This document shows positions 10,505-23,511 of a DNA stretch of 64,000 nt, one piece after another. The translations under genes were made by a program, and so were the position numbers. The DNA is from Rotaria sp. Silwood1 (taxonomy: Eukaryota > Rotifera > Eurotatoria > Philodinida > Philodinidae). The stretch is from contig CAJNOP010000010.1 in NCBI GenBank assembly GCA_905250075.1, forward strand, positions 806,001 to 870,000, in the 5' to 3' direction. A model generated the notes under the pieces. The model was not told the origin of the DNA. It saw nothing but the letters and a program-made list of their open reading frames with translations, and did not search any database. The stretch's first letter is position 1. The number at the start of each line of letters is the position of its first letter.

Positions 10505-12943
10505 CTCAAATTTTTCCTACAATATACACACAAACAGTATATATTCACACTAATAAAAGACATGTCGTATTTTGTAACATGAAGTGCTCGTTTTGATAAA
10601 TTTCTTCTGGCGGACTTGCAAAATATTCTGACAACATAGTTCGAATCTACATTTCGGTACGTCGAATATTTGTTTGTGGGAAATCGATTTACTAATTTTT
10701 CAATTTAATATAAATTACTAATGCCTACTCTTGACGTACGAGATGACAAAGTTTGAAGATCCAGTCGCTTCGAGTCCATTTTATCGCAACCAGCTCACTT
10801 TGAGATGATCTAATATCGGTCATTTATCGATCTTTCTACATATTCTTGACTAAATGTTTAATCGGAAAGTAATATAGCAAAAAAGATGTACGAAAACATA
10901 TAAGTCTAGTAGAGTTTCGTTGCCTTGTTTATATGCCACTGCGTGCGCGAACCGTTATCGTAAACAAATAATTAGCGGATATATCAGGACACATTTTCAT
11001 GTTGAAGTCTGTGACAGATTTTATTTGAATGTATAGGTTGCGCACGATGCGAGAAATCAAATTTATCTCGAATAGAAAATATATTATAGTGTAGCATTTA
11101 TTTTTTCGAGGTGAGAATCATTGCAAGAATCGCTATCATTTGTATCCCCCCAATGCTTTCTTACGGTGCTCGTATATGGCGTGTGCTCGGCTAAGATCAG
11201 CGTATGAGCGTGATTGTTTATTGTTCATCCATCCACACCACGGAAAGAATGTAATGTAATGAACAGTGTTGAATGGATTTTTAATGCATTTTGATTGATT
11301 TCAGCTCATTAACACGACTCAAAAATACAGATGGATGATGACAAAAAGTTCTTCATGAGATGCACTCATATAGAAACAAAGAAAGGAGAAAAGAAAAATG
11401 CGATATTACTTTTCTTCAGTAGTCCTTTCTTTAGATATTTTATCATCCCATTTTTTTAAGCATCGTACAGACACGAACGGACGAAAAAAATTAATGACAC
11501 TAATAATAAAAATTGCTTTTGTTTGGTTTTGATTCGTTGATTCCCTCGTTGTTTCGCTGTTAATGAACATTTTTTTGTTGATCTCTCTTGATGTCATTGT
11601 TGCATCTTTAGAAGAAACTCAAAAAAATCATGCAATCTATGTTATGGCCAATGTTTGATATTTGTGGAACGAATTTCTTTGTTTGAACAAAGACATTAAG
11701 CATGCAATGCAATGATGATGTTTTGTTTTTGTTATTTTTGAATGAAGAAAGAAAGATTCATGGCTTTAACATCTCCACCAGTTTTTAGGTTAACAAATAA
11801 CAGCGATTCCTTTCATTATTTGTGAATTGTATGCGAACATATATGACACTTTCACATGAATACAAGCGAAAAATAGTTATCAATAAATGCATGCATCCTG
11901 ATATGTTTCCCATTCACATCCGTTTGTAATAAAAATAGATCTAGTAATTAATATTTGTATAAAACACGAGTTTTTCTCGTTGTCATTGTGACACACATTT
12001 AAATGGTATGAGTTTTAAATATGAACAAATAAAATTTGAATAATATTTCTATATGAGCCGTAGAAATTAATGAAAGAAGCACAGTTATTTTAGCACAAGA
12101 AAATAAAATGTCTTTTTATTATACATATAGTTCGAATGCGTATTTTTCATTTTTTTCCTTGTTTTTTATAATTTTCTATAAAAAGTTTCGAGATGCAAGT
12201 GTGGATGAAAAAATTCTCTTCGTATCGCATCCTCAGGCATAATCTTTTCTGAAGGGAGAACACCGCACGTCTCTATCTTGTTCCTGTCGAAAGTTACTCA
12301 GAAAGCACTGACTTGCGTCATATATAGTATACATTTTAACTAAAATATAACATAATTCAATGTCACTATAAAGTCCAAACATTATTTTTATTTTTTTTTT
12401 TATTTAACATAGTTTACAATGAATAAAAATTGATATGCAGCATTCAAACATATAGTTCTTATGTAACTAAAAGAGAGAAAACGATGCTGGTGAACTCGAT
12501 GGTTCTAGTTTTCAGTATCTAAACAAGGGCAAAAGAATAAATTAAAATGAATTAATAAAAACAAATATATTACTTTATAATAATTTGGCTTAAATGAACC
12601 AGCTTCATGAATATCTAAATATTTGCATTTTTCATCAGTTATAATTGCATTAGATGAGTATCAAATGTGGATAAGTGTAGATTAGTTACAGGTGCATCTA
12701 AAGAATCATACTTGTGTTCCTGCTGTGATCATGTAAACAAAGCATCAAGGTTTCACGTCAAAAATCAATAGCCACATAACACGATCAACATTTATTTGAA
12801 CATGTTCAATTTGTTAATCACTTGCTGATGGATGACATAAAAAACACTATTAGCAAAGAAAAAAAGACTTATTCATATTTATAAAAAAGGATACATAGAA
12901 AAAGTTAATTTCTGAATTTTAATATTCCATAATACAAATAACA
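10505..12943. other. Intergenic, no gene recognised
   Basis: AT-rich sequence with only short open frames and no protein motif or paired splice sites in either strand. Around 10920-11240 there is slightly higher GC, but no RNA gene could be recognised. Confidence 0.45.
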
Positions 12944-14595
12944 ATGTTCCATCTTTCATTTCATCTAATACTTCTGTTGCTATCATTTACTCCCAGATAT
13001 TGTAAAACTAATATCAATTTGATTAATACGACGTATCGTGCTCGCAATACATTACATGTATTAGATCGAGTTCTGTTGCAAAAACAAAACAACCTATACT
13101 ATGTCAAGCTAAACAACATCCTTTATCAATGTTACCTAAAACAATCGAATGAAATTCATACTTAAAATATAAATAGATTCTGAATCGTTGAATTTTCACG
13201 CATTGTATTTTACATTTTAATACAATAGAAATTGCACCGACGATCCATATATTCTTTTACTTGATGCTTCACGTATTTCAATAATATAATGCATAGTTTT
13301 TGATGAAGCTACACGTCAATTGGCTATTAATGTATCCTATGCTATTGTTACTGTTTCTGGCGTATCTAGTGGTTCAATAAGTGTATTTAAACAATAAATG
13401 AATAAGATAAGCTTTATTGTAAAATCTGGTCGTGCATATATATATATTTTTGATGCATCAATTTTTTTTCTAACTCATTTCATGAATTTTGTTTGGAATC
13501 CCATACTTTAAATCTATAAACTGATACTACATCAGCATTATCTTGCTATGATGCTGTAGCTGGCAATCATATTAAAATTATTGATTGATCCTTTAACTTT
13601 TTCGATTCCAGTATCACATAATTTTGTTAATGAAACTAAATAAAATAGATTTTCTTTTGTGTTAAAACCTTTAACACAAAAAAATCTCTTCCTACTATCT
13701 TTGGCATCATATTTCATACATAGGTATTTTACAACATCTTTCTTTTAACTATGTTGTACTTTTTACATCACCTCTTTCAATAATATAAGTACCTCCTGTT
13801 GGATCCAATTGTATACGTACTATTTATCTTATAATAGTTTTAATGACAAGAATCTAATTCAACCCATTCACTTTAAAGGTCATCTTCAATTTTAAGGCAC
13901 GAACAAGAAAAAAATAATTTGTACTTAAAGTTAATTCTTTTATAAGAAAATTATATTGAGTTGATGAAACGTTTTTTTTTACTATAATCCAATTACCTTT
14001 AAGAAGATCACAACATTCGATAATATAAAATGAAGTTTCACTTGAACTCCTGGATAATGATGGTCATTATGATAGAAGTATTGATGTTTAAACTATAGTT
14101 ACTATTTGTAATGACTTACAAGGTATAAATGAGAGTTCTAAAGAAACAAAAGAAGAAGGAAATATCATTTTATTTAATTAATACTTTAAAAAAAAATGAA
14201 TCTATTGAGTTGATTATTTGTTGCAAATTATTTAAATTACTATTTTGTTTTTCTGGTTTAACTGCTTTTGTTGCTTTGTATTCAAAAGAGTTTGCTACTT
14301 TACTACAAAAATGATAATTGACACTTTAATTTTATTTTGTTATTCGAGAAAACTTGCTATTTTTGCTAGCTTAATCCATACTTGTACATATTCATTATTT
14401 TTATCTTTATCTTTTTATCATATATTTCTAAGAAATATTCTATTAATGGACTGTTCACATCATTGCCAGACGTTTCCTATTGTGATGTTGTTGGTTAATC
14501 TGTTCTAGTTATATCATTAAATTTAGTTGGTAGTTCATGTACATCAATATTACGTATTCATTTAACTGGTTATTTTAATTTTAAGGATTGACATT
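12944..14595 (+). pseudogene. Probable decayed protein gene (secreted or membrane protein), family unknown
   Basis: A 73-codon frame at 12944-13165 starts with a signal-peptide-like segment (FHLSFHLILLLLSF) and uses the same A/T-ending codons as intact genes here. Further downstream, pieces that read like protein appear between stops and frameshifts: NCTDDPYILLLDASRIS (from about 13231), FDEATRQLAINVSYAIVTVS, TDTTSALSCYDAVAGNH, and LTAFVALYSKEFATLL near 14260. No continuous gene can be built with plausible introns. I do not recognise the family. The alternative is that the pieces are chance frames in AT-rich DNA. Confidence 0.4.
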
Positions 14596-17270
14596 CAGAA
14601 TTTTTTAGAAAATAGTTCTATTATATGAGAACCTTCGACACAGCTTGTTTTAATTAGAAGTCATGACGAATAGATCAATTTACAAACTAATGTTCGGAAT
14701 GTCATACAAAACAATCAAAAGTGTTAAAACAAGCGCAAATGTTTTGATAATTATTCGAAAAGAGAACCAGTTTTTGTTTGATATTGAAACGTCTATAGAC
14801 GCATTTTAGACAGGTATGCTCACTTAAATGTGTTTAGGTGTGTTTGATTAATTTCAACAAAAAAGCGTGGCTGAATACGATCATTCGTTGGAACCTGTTT
14901 TAACACACGCTGTTCGGTACACAAAATGAAGATGTTTATACCTTCAATGTATTTAGATGTGTTTGCCTATCTCGACGCATATCGATGCATCTATAAACTG
15001 CGTTTGAACACATCTCTTTATTAGTTTCATCGTAAATTTGAAAAAGATTACGACTAGTTTATCTTCAACTTCTTTTTTTTGATCTTCACAAAACTATTCA
15101 ATACCATCTTTGAACGTGTTCTAACAGTTCGACACTGAAAATAAAATATATTTTATTGTGAATAACTCTCATTTGAGTATATAATGCAGTACAGGACTTA
15201 TTACAGAATTGAAAGTTTTACTTATTTATCTAACTCAAGAATGAATAATGTTGATCGAAATTCTTATATTATTAAACCAACTGAACAACACTGCTTCAAT
15301 ATATTATTTGCAAGAGTAGTATAAAATACGTCAGATATGCTATTAAAATAGAAATTTTATGTTGAAAAAATTATTTTACTCGTCTTCTATGTATTTACCA
15401 ATCAAAGGTATACGTTCTTATACGATCTCATTCACGTATTGAAGAAGATAAAAGTTATTTTAACAGTGTAATTTGTAGAGAATCTCTTTTCGTACAAAAC
15501 TATTGTATTTGAAATCGAAATAGATTATATCACCTATATTATATAAGTTCGTTACACTAGGAATATCTGGAGTTAAAAGCTTATCGTAGTTCTACGTTAT
15601 GTAAATAATGGATGAAATTTAGAACAATGTACTATGTTAAGTTTGGTTTGATAGATTCTTGTTTAGTGAGATACATATCCACTTTGTTGCTGGGACTACA
15701 ATAAGCTGTTGTTATTTTTGCTATTTATAGTGTAACAAAGGTAAAGACCTTAAAATAAATAATCTGTTTTGATTTCAAATAATTATAAGAGTTTGGTACG
15801 AAAAAAGAGTTCCTACAAATCCACGTAAATAAGACAACATAAGATCGTTTATCTGTGTCTTTCTGTCTCTCTGTTTTCGAACTCATCGTAACAGAAAACG
15901 ATCACTTTCGATGCGTATGTCTGGAAGGTGAAAGAAGAAAATTCGCAAAAGACTAGATAAAGGCGGTGCGAAGCGATCTCAATGTTCAGCAATGAAATTT
16001 CGATTAAGATTATAACGAAAAACAATTTCACCTAAGATTGATTCTGTCTTGTCGAAATTTTTCATTGTTTCTGATCAAAACTAGAGGCTAAATCGTCAAA
16101 ATTACTGTTTTACGAAACTTATTAAAGATGTATGAAAACTCATATTGAAAATTCAAAGCTCTCTGTGTCATCTTGAGATATGGATCTCCCTGACATAGTT
16201 CGAATGAATTTCTAGCGACTCACCGTTTTCTAGAAAAGTTGTAGCAACAAACACGCACAGTATGGAGATCGAATCCGTATGCGACCGAGTATAAAAATGT
16301 TGTACTTCTCACCAGATTAAATAGGCGAGAGGAAGAATAGATCAACTTTTGATCGAAGATATTTTTTGAGAAAACATAGTTTATTCTATGTAGTTCTTTA
16401 TACTAATTCGAAATATCGTATCTTGTTAGTCCATGGTTAAACTTTTTCAAGTTAAAATTTCACAAGATCATTCTATTTTTGTGAAAAAAGTGGCTTCCCT
16501 CGAGAGTGTTAAGACAAAATTAAAAGGATACGTAGCTTTGTTCCTACTGATCTGATGGTTCGAAACCGGCATGAAAAACAGTTTGAGCTCGTAGAAAAAA
16601 ATAAGAAAATGCCGAATTCGAATAAAACAGTTTCAGCCAAGTAGAGCAATCTTTAGTGTTCAAAAGAAATGGTTTCTTTTCTTTTTTTTTGCTAGAATGT
16701 TTCGTTTCTTCTTTTTTTCTTATTAGCTTAAGACACGGTCTAAAAAATGTAAAAATATATTAAAGAGTTTGTCAATATTGTAACTACTATTTTGACATAA
16801 CCTAATGAACCAACAAAATGAAACAATAAATCTTTCATGAATCACAAAATAATTAATTCCATATGAAAAAAAATCTTTGCTAAAGTTTGTGGTTAATATC
16901 ATGTATGTATAAATAAATTTTACAGCATTATTAAATTTTTCTCTCTGCTGAAATGTACTGAATGATTTCTAATCAAAATGTCTACGATTTAAATAAGCCC
17001 ATGTGTACTATCTGTATGATAATAGAAATGAATATGCACTCAAAAATAAGTGACACAGATAGACATCTTTTGATTGTTTTAGCATAGACAATGATCGCTA
17101 TGATCCAGCTGATTTTCTTTTCTATCTATTTTATCATATAATGATTCACATAAAACGAATCTATATTTTGAACCCTCGATTGAATATTTTATCATGCGTC
17201 TATATAGTCGTAGACTATAAGAAGAAGAATAAGTAAAAGAAATAAACACATTTACATTTACTTAACATAG
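14596..17270. other. Intergenic, no gene recognised
   Basis: Stops are frequent in every frame. Related short phrases (aatgtgtttaggtgtgtttg, aatgtatttagatgtgtttg) recur between 14.8 and 15.0 kb and suggest an eroded repeat. The last few hundred bases should include the promoter of the intermediate filament gene. Confidence 0.45.
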
Positions 17271-17292
17271 TAGATTACATTCGAGTTTATAA

Positions 17293-20200
17293 ATGCCTTT
17301 AAAGAAAGAGAAACATCATCAAATTTTAACTGGTGTTAAATTCCAGACAACACCTCTTGCTAATAGTACAAATACAACATTAAAATCAAATGAAAATGTT
17401 TCACTTACAAATACGTATTCTAATTTAACAACAACAGAAAAACCAAATTTAAATAATGATTCAATAAATAGTTTAGATCATTTAACAATTATTCGTGATC
17501 AAAAAACTGAACTTGATGAATTAAATAATCGTTTTTCAAATTATGTTATTGCATTACGTAAAAAATCTAAAGAAAATGATGATTTACAAAAAAAAGTTGA
17601 TGTAGAAAAACAAAAACAAAGTAAAACTTTCAAAGTTTTTTTAAAAACAATCCTTTCTTTTGTTTTTCTTTTCTTATTTAGAAAATTTAATAAGTCAAGA
17701 TAATCAAGATCTTGAAACAAAAATGAATGAATTACGTCATGAAATGGATGAATCAGCTGTATTAACTGAACATTTTATTCTTAAACGTAATCAAGCATTA
17801 AAAGAGTTAGCTTTACTTAAAGATAAAATTCGTACTGAAGAAGATTTTTCATATACAAAGCGTCGTCAAGCATTAGAAAATGAATATCAAGAAACATTAG
17901 CACAATTAAAAGAATTAACAAATCATTATGAAGATTTAGAAAAAATATCTCAAGCAAATAAAAAGGAAATGAATCAAATGAATGATTTATATAAAAAACT
18001 TGAAGATGAATTACATGATCTTATATTAAATAATATGAGACTTCAATGTAATCTTCGTACTATAGAAGAACAAACATTATTAAAAAAAGCAATTTATGAA
18101 ACTGAAAAAGCTGAACTTGGTAAGAAATTTTAATCTTAAATCAAAAGTGGAGACAAGCAGGAAAAGCTTTCCTTCAGATGCTGTAGTACGTAGCTGCCGA
18201 TATTTTTAGAAGTATGAGAAGCTTAAAAATCAGCAAAAAGACCCATCCGACAACCGATGACATGGCAAAATCTAATTTCGGTTCAATTTGTACCACGAAG
18301 CTGAAAAATTGGCTAAAATTGGGAAGCCTCGTCGGATGGAGAATCCTACTATAGAACATCTACTCTTACCTTACTATGAGGAGTTTTTATTTCATTCTCA
18401 TTTAATTTTATTCGCATTGGAAGACTCTAAAAGTGATAAATAGTATCACAATAGACATGTACGGGGTAAAATTTTTTCGTACTGCGTACCGTTACTGAGA
18501 GAAATTTCCTAACTCTCACATTGTACATCTCTAATCGAAAATGACTTATCATTTCTAGTAGATAGGCAAAATCAGAATCCTTCTCTTCAGAGTCCTATGA
18601 TCAATCTACATAAAATAATTGTCAAAAGCATCAAAACGTCATTATTTTTGGTTCTTCGGAACGAATTTATAATATTTTATTGATTAAGATCTGGAATTTT
18701 AATTGTCACTTAATAGTGACTAGATTCGATAGCGAAAGTCTCTATTTATCATCTTCCAATTTTCAATTTTTACTTCTTGAACTTCGACTGAATTTTTTCA
18801 GAGAAAGTGTCAGTCTTACAGTTTTCATTAATCTCGTTCCAATGTAAACTAAAGCTCTCACCATTAAACTAGTAACTGTAAAATGTAGACTGCTCTTGTC
18901 GTACTTATATCAAGTTATTCGAATTTTATAGGGCTTGCATTATATGTAAAACATTTGCAATTCGAAACTTCAGCAGAATTTAGTTTGACATGCGTGAATA
19001 GAGCTGATCGAGTTACATTAGAGAAAGTATTTTTCAAGTAAAAACGAAACTTTTTTACGAAAGTTGGTATTTGGAGTCTATTTTCTCTTGCATTTGAAGA
19101 TGATGGTATTTTCGACGTCTTTTTCATAAAATGCTCTTTTTTATTTGAAACGCTTTTTTCTTATGTACCTCAATGAGTTTTATCAAATCATCCCAAAAAA
19201 AAGACTGCTTAAATTTTGAATTGTGAGTATTTTACATATACTGTAAACACGATAAGAGTCAGATGTCTCGATCTGTGTACACCAAATGCAAGTTAAAATT
19301 TATTAGTTTGACGGTGAAGTTTTAATTTGATTCGAATGTCTAGGCTTATTAACTAACAACAAAAACACTTTCATAATTTCATAGAATTCATAAATGATAT
19401 ATTCTTTAAATGAAATAAAATATGTATATATCTTCTAGTCAATGAACAAATTAAACAAAAACAATTTTATACAAATGAATTGGATAAAGCTATTGAAGAT
19501 ATTAAACATGATTTTCAAACATTATTAAAAAATAATAAAACTATACTTGAAAATTCTTATACAGAACGTATTGAACAAATAAAAACACAAATATTAACAT
19601 ATGAAGCAAATAAACAACAAGAAATACCATCAACATCTCGAATATCAATTGAAACATTATATAATGAACTTAAACAAACTGAAAATGCTCGTCAAGATAT
19701 TGAAAATGAATATCGATTATTAATCGATCTTTATATATCAAAACAAAAAGAAAAAAATCAAATTGATGAGGAACGTGTTCATCTTGATAATGAATATAAT
19801 CGTTTAATAAATGAAATAAATCATTTAACAGACGCTATTGAAATTGGAAAACAATATTGGTTGTCTGTACATTTTGAATTAGAAACATATAGAAGATTAT
19901 TAGATTTAGAAACAACAAAATCATCATCTAATATTATTCATACATCACTACCAAATGGTAAACAAGAAAATAGTCCTATTGAAGAACAACGACAAGATCA
20001 ACAACATCAACAAATGATAACAGTCAAAAAAAATGATACACAACGTGCTATATCAAAAACTGGTGAGATGAAAATAACAAATGAAGAAGGTTCAATATTA
20101 ATATGTAATATTATTTTAGGTAAATTTGATATTGATCAAGTTCAACCAGGTTTTATTTCCATAAATAATGCTTCAACAAATTGTGTTGATCAACCACTTA

Positions 20201-20463
20201 AAGGCTGGACACTTGTTCGTAGTATAAATGATGGGCCAGAAAGTGTTTTTCAATTTCCTGATTCATGTGTACTTAAAGCACGAACACGTGTACGTGTTTA
20301 TTCTAATAAAGCTGAAAATATGGGAAATAGTACATTACATGGTCGTCTAATTGCAACATCAATTCCAGCATGGGCTAGTACAGTTCAAGGTGATAATGTG
20401 AAAATTGTACTTCTTGATGAAAAAGGTATTAATAGAGCTCAATACAGTGAAACATGGCAATAA
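17293..20463 (+). CDS. Intermediate filament protein with lamin tail domain, no CaaX box
   Basis: A structural coiled-coil filament protein. Three exons join in phase: 17293-17620, 17682-18119 and 19439-20463, giving 596 residues. The head (1-70) is rich in Thr, Asn and Ser. The rod starts near LDELNNRFSNYVIALR (coil 1A), continues as long heptad-rich helices, and ends in the family's conserved motif as ETYRRLLDLE (about residue 405). A globular lamin tail domain fills about residues 470-590 (GWTLVRSINDG, FPDSCVLKARTRVRVYS). The protein ends YSETWQ, so the CaaX prenylation box of nuclear lamins is missing, and I see no clear basic nuclear signal after the rod. This fits the cytoplasmic, lamin-tail filaments of protostomes rather than a nuclear lamin; location is inference. 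Intron 1 is 61 nt, intron 2 1.3 kb. An acceptor-like ag at 17269-17270 lies 22 nt before the ATG. Confidence 0.92.
18120..19438 (+). other. Intron 2 of the intermediate filament gene
   Basis: The 1.3-kb intron begins gtaaga and ends tcttctag. A short inverted pair around 18240-18345 (catccgac/gtcggatg) suggests a small repeat; otherwise I see nothing coding in it. Confidence 0.6.
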
Positions 20464-21020
20464 ATAAACAGTTTATAAAAGAAAAGACTTAGATAGGTTG
20501 TTTTTTAACATTGTTTTGTTTGTTAGTTTTCTCTGCTTTTGTTTTTGTTTTGTTTTGTTGTAATGTGATTTTTTTTCTTCTTCTCATATTATTCTTCTTT
20601 TAAAAAAGTTTAGCAACAAAGTAGAAACTTAGAAAAAGAAGAAGAGAAGATTTCATTATTACTGTTTTTCTTTTCGTTTAATAAAAAAAGCAACAACTTT
20701 ATTTAGTACTTTTTTCATCTGATACAATCTATATAACTGAAAACGATTATGTATGTCGAAAATTTTGCATAAAAATTGGAGAATCGCTGCAACAGAAACT
20801 GTAGGTTTCTTTTATTTTCGATAAAAAAAAGTCTTTTAGTATGTTAGTTTTAATCAAGTTTTTAGAATGAAGATCATGTTATTCATGAGTTTACATTGAA
20901 AAAAAAATGTAACTCTAGAAATTTTTTAACTTATTGGAGGCTCTACACGGTATGCGGTAATTATATGGATCTAATACGTTATAACTTCAATAAATAGTTT
21001 CTATGAAAGTGTCAAAAATC
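20464..21020. other. 3' flank of the intermediate filament gene
   Basis: An aataaa overlaps the stop codon (20462-20467) and a taataaa lies near 20679, so polyadenylation could use either. The stretch is T-rich, with no further gene. Confidence 0.5.
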
Positions 21021-21980
21021 AATGATTGCATACTTCGTATATATACTTTTTACTTAACAGTGGTACTTTCTACTTGAATTGAAGTACATTTTATTTAAGT
21101 GCGCTTGGTATTAGTAATGTGCTTTTTTTCCTGATGCAGTCCTTGTAAGTTTTGCATTTTTCGTTTTTTCTTCTTTACATGAGGTTCCAAATGTCTTCTA
21201 TGTATTGGACATATTTAAGAATTCCTACTTGTTATTAGAGTCATAAAAAAATTTAAAAAGTGGAACTATTTTTGTAATATTATTCAAGATGCCAACAAAC
21301 ATATGAATTCTATGGATTAAAGTATTTCTGTTGCATTTAATCTTATATGAGATAATGTTTTATTGTTACGATATTATATTTCTTGTGTATTATTTTATCC
21401 GATACTTTCATATAAATTTTTGTTGCACAATTAAATGATGAACAATAGAAGAAATATTTCAGTAAAGAGTTAAAATTTTTATGAGTTTGAAGAAAATTAC
21501 TAGTGGAAGAAACATTTGCGTTTTAGAGAAAGAAATCAACGAGTTTGAAATTGATAGAAAACCAACAAAAAATGTCTGATAAGAATAGATAATGCATATG
21601 AGAAACATGAAAAAATTAATTTATAACAAATTTTAATTCGAATAATGAGAAGATTGACACTCCATACCTACACCTCATAAATATGATGACAATGCAGATG
21701 TTACTCTCTATTGTGTTTTACTATCACAGATGTCATTAGACTACGAAAATATTAGGCACTAATAAAGAAATATTAATGAAAGCATAATATTATACTGTAC
21801 ATAGGTACGTTGTACTAAGTACATTTGAACTCAGTATTGATACTGGAGTGCAACTTATACTTAAGTACATTGGCATAAAGTACTGGTACTAAATACGATT
21901 GGACTTAAGAAAAATGTACTTAAATACAAGTACAAAGTACAATAGTGAAGTAAAAAGTATTTATACCTAGTTTACTGGTA
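21021..21980. mobile_element. Putative MITE with gtac-rich subterminal inverted repeats
   Basis: The left end carries tacttcgtatatatactttttactt and repeated agtac motifs, and the right end carries the inverse (aagtaaaaagtatttataccta, 21948-21968) plus many acttaagtac-type repeats. The body lacks a coding frame. The ends are not sharply defined and no target duplication was found. Confidence 0.45.
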
Positions 21981-22059
21981 TTGGTTCAATCACTGTCAAT
22001 AATGACTAATAGGAGGTAAAGGATTATACTTTAGTATGGCATCAGTGAATTACTTTGTC

Positions 22060-22080
22060 TTATTATTATTATTATTATTA
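22060..22080. repeat. (att)n microsatellite
   Basis: Seven consecutive att units, followed by a second simple repeat, (ta)n, at 22300-22317. Confidence 0.9.
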
Positions 22081-22345
22081 TCATCAAAGCTGTGCAAATG
22101 TGTTTTGTGTCGAACTCTAAAAAACAACAACAGATGAGTGTCTTATCACGACTGTATAAATCCCGCGGGTTCATAAATTCATTCCGAATCATCTATTATG
22201 TCTGCAGCATCTTTATTGCGAAATAACTATATGGCTTTTTGTATGTATTAGTTATTGCATAATTCTTCTAAGTAATGTCAAAATTACGATTAATATTTAT
22301 ATATATATATATATATGTAAGTAATCTGAGCTAAAAAGAAGCCAT

Positions 22346-23511
22346 TTGAATCAATTAATAATGTCCGATAATAATCTAATAAATTATTGTTTAGACAAAA
22401 ATCATATACGCATTGATTATACAACATTAACACCCCGTTTTTCAGTAACTAATAATGATAGCCTTAATGATGGTATTACTCATTTAAATGAACATGGTTA
22501 TGCTATATTTAGCGACATTATGCTTCAAGATGAAATTAATATGAATAAAGAATTATTATAGAATTTTCTAGAGAACATTCCTGGACGTCATATTCAACGT
22601 CATGATTCAACAACATGGTCAAATAATTGGTATAGAAAAAAAAAATGATGGTCATAAAATGTTTTTTAAATGTATTTCTTTAGGCCTGGTAATACTCAAT
22701 TTGGTATTATAAACGAATGTGGTATTGGTCAATCTGATTTTATGTGGAATGTTCGTTCAAATCGAAATATAAAATGAATTTATTCTCATATATGGAATAC
22801 AAATGAATTATTAGTTTCATTTGATGGTTGTGGAATTTTTCGTAATTGATATTATGAACCAAAATGGAAAACAACGATGGGATGGTATTATGTTGATCAA
22901 AATCCTATTTTAAAACCTAATCGATGTTGTATATAAGGTTTTATTGCATTAACTGATCATAATGAAACAACAGGTGGTCTTATTGTTTTTCCACATACAC
23001 ATTTACGTTTTAGTGAATTAAATGATCTTGCACGTGGTTCAAAAGATTTTGTTGCAATTCCAAATATGCATTCATTTTAGATCGAGGAAATGCTATAGGA
23101 AAATTTATTCATTGTCAATCTGATGATCCTGTTCTTTGGGATTTCCGTCTTGTACATTGTAATTCTTGTGCTTTTGTTTCTGATGAACGATTAAAAAATC
23201 AATCAATTGATTTCTTACGAATTGTTGCCTATGTTAGTATGAGTCCAACAACATTTATATCTAATCAAACATTAGATCAATTTCGAAAAAAAAGAAAACT
23301 ATTAGCACAAAATAATTGTACCTTAACACATTGGAGTACTGAATTAACAGAAGCAAGTAAGAGGTTTTCAAACCAAAGAAAACATTAAATTGAAAAATCA
23401 TTCTTTTTTATTCATTTAGGCTCTACTTTTAATTTACCAAAAATATCATTAGAAAAACTGGATGCATATCAACGTGCACTTATTATTGGAACTAATCTTG
23501 ATGATGAATAA
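22346..23511 (+). pseudogene. Phytanoyl-CoA dioxygenase-like (PhyH) pseudogene
   Basis: The reading frame follows a non-haem Fe(II)/2-oxoglutarate dioxygenase over its whole length. It is broken by in-frame stops at about 22559, 22777, 22847 and 22935 and by a stop plus frame change near 23078. Two introns still have proper borders (22630-22683 and 23357-23419). Diagnostic remnants are VDQNP, TTGGLIVFPHTHLRF and FRLVHCNS with the distal metal His. The first metal His of the HxD motif is replaced: WYYVDQNP where family members have a His two residues before the Asp. The end SLEKLDAYQRALIIGTNL and stop at 23509 are intact. Several independent lesions plus the lost ligand make an active enzyme very unlikely. 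Confidence 0.85.

Noticed and set aside
9251..10596. Several 60-79 codon frames on both strands
   Set aside because: They come from cctcttttt-rich and inverted-repeat sequence of the elements at 8375-10495 and resemble no protein.
22346..23511. Reading the PhyH gene as intact through stop-codon recoding
   Set aside because: All three stop codons occur, a frame change is also needed, and a metal ligand is lost, while neighbouring genes use the standard code.
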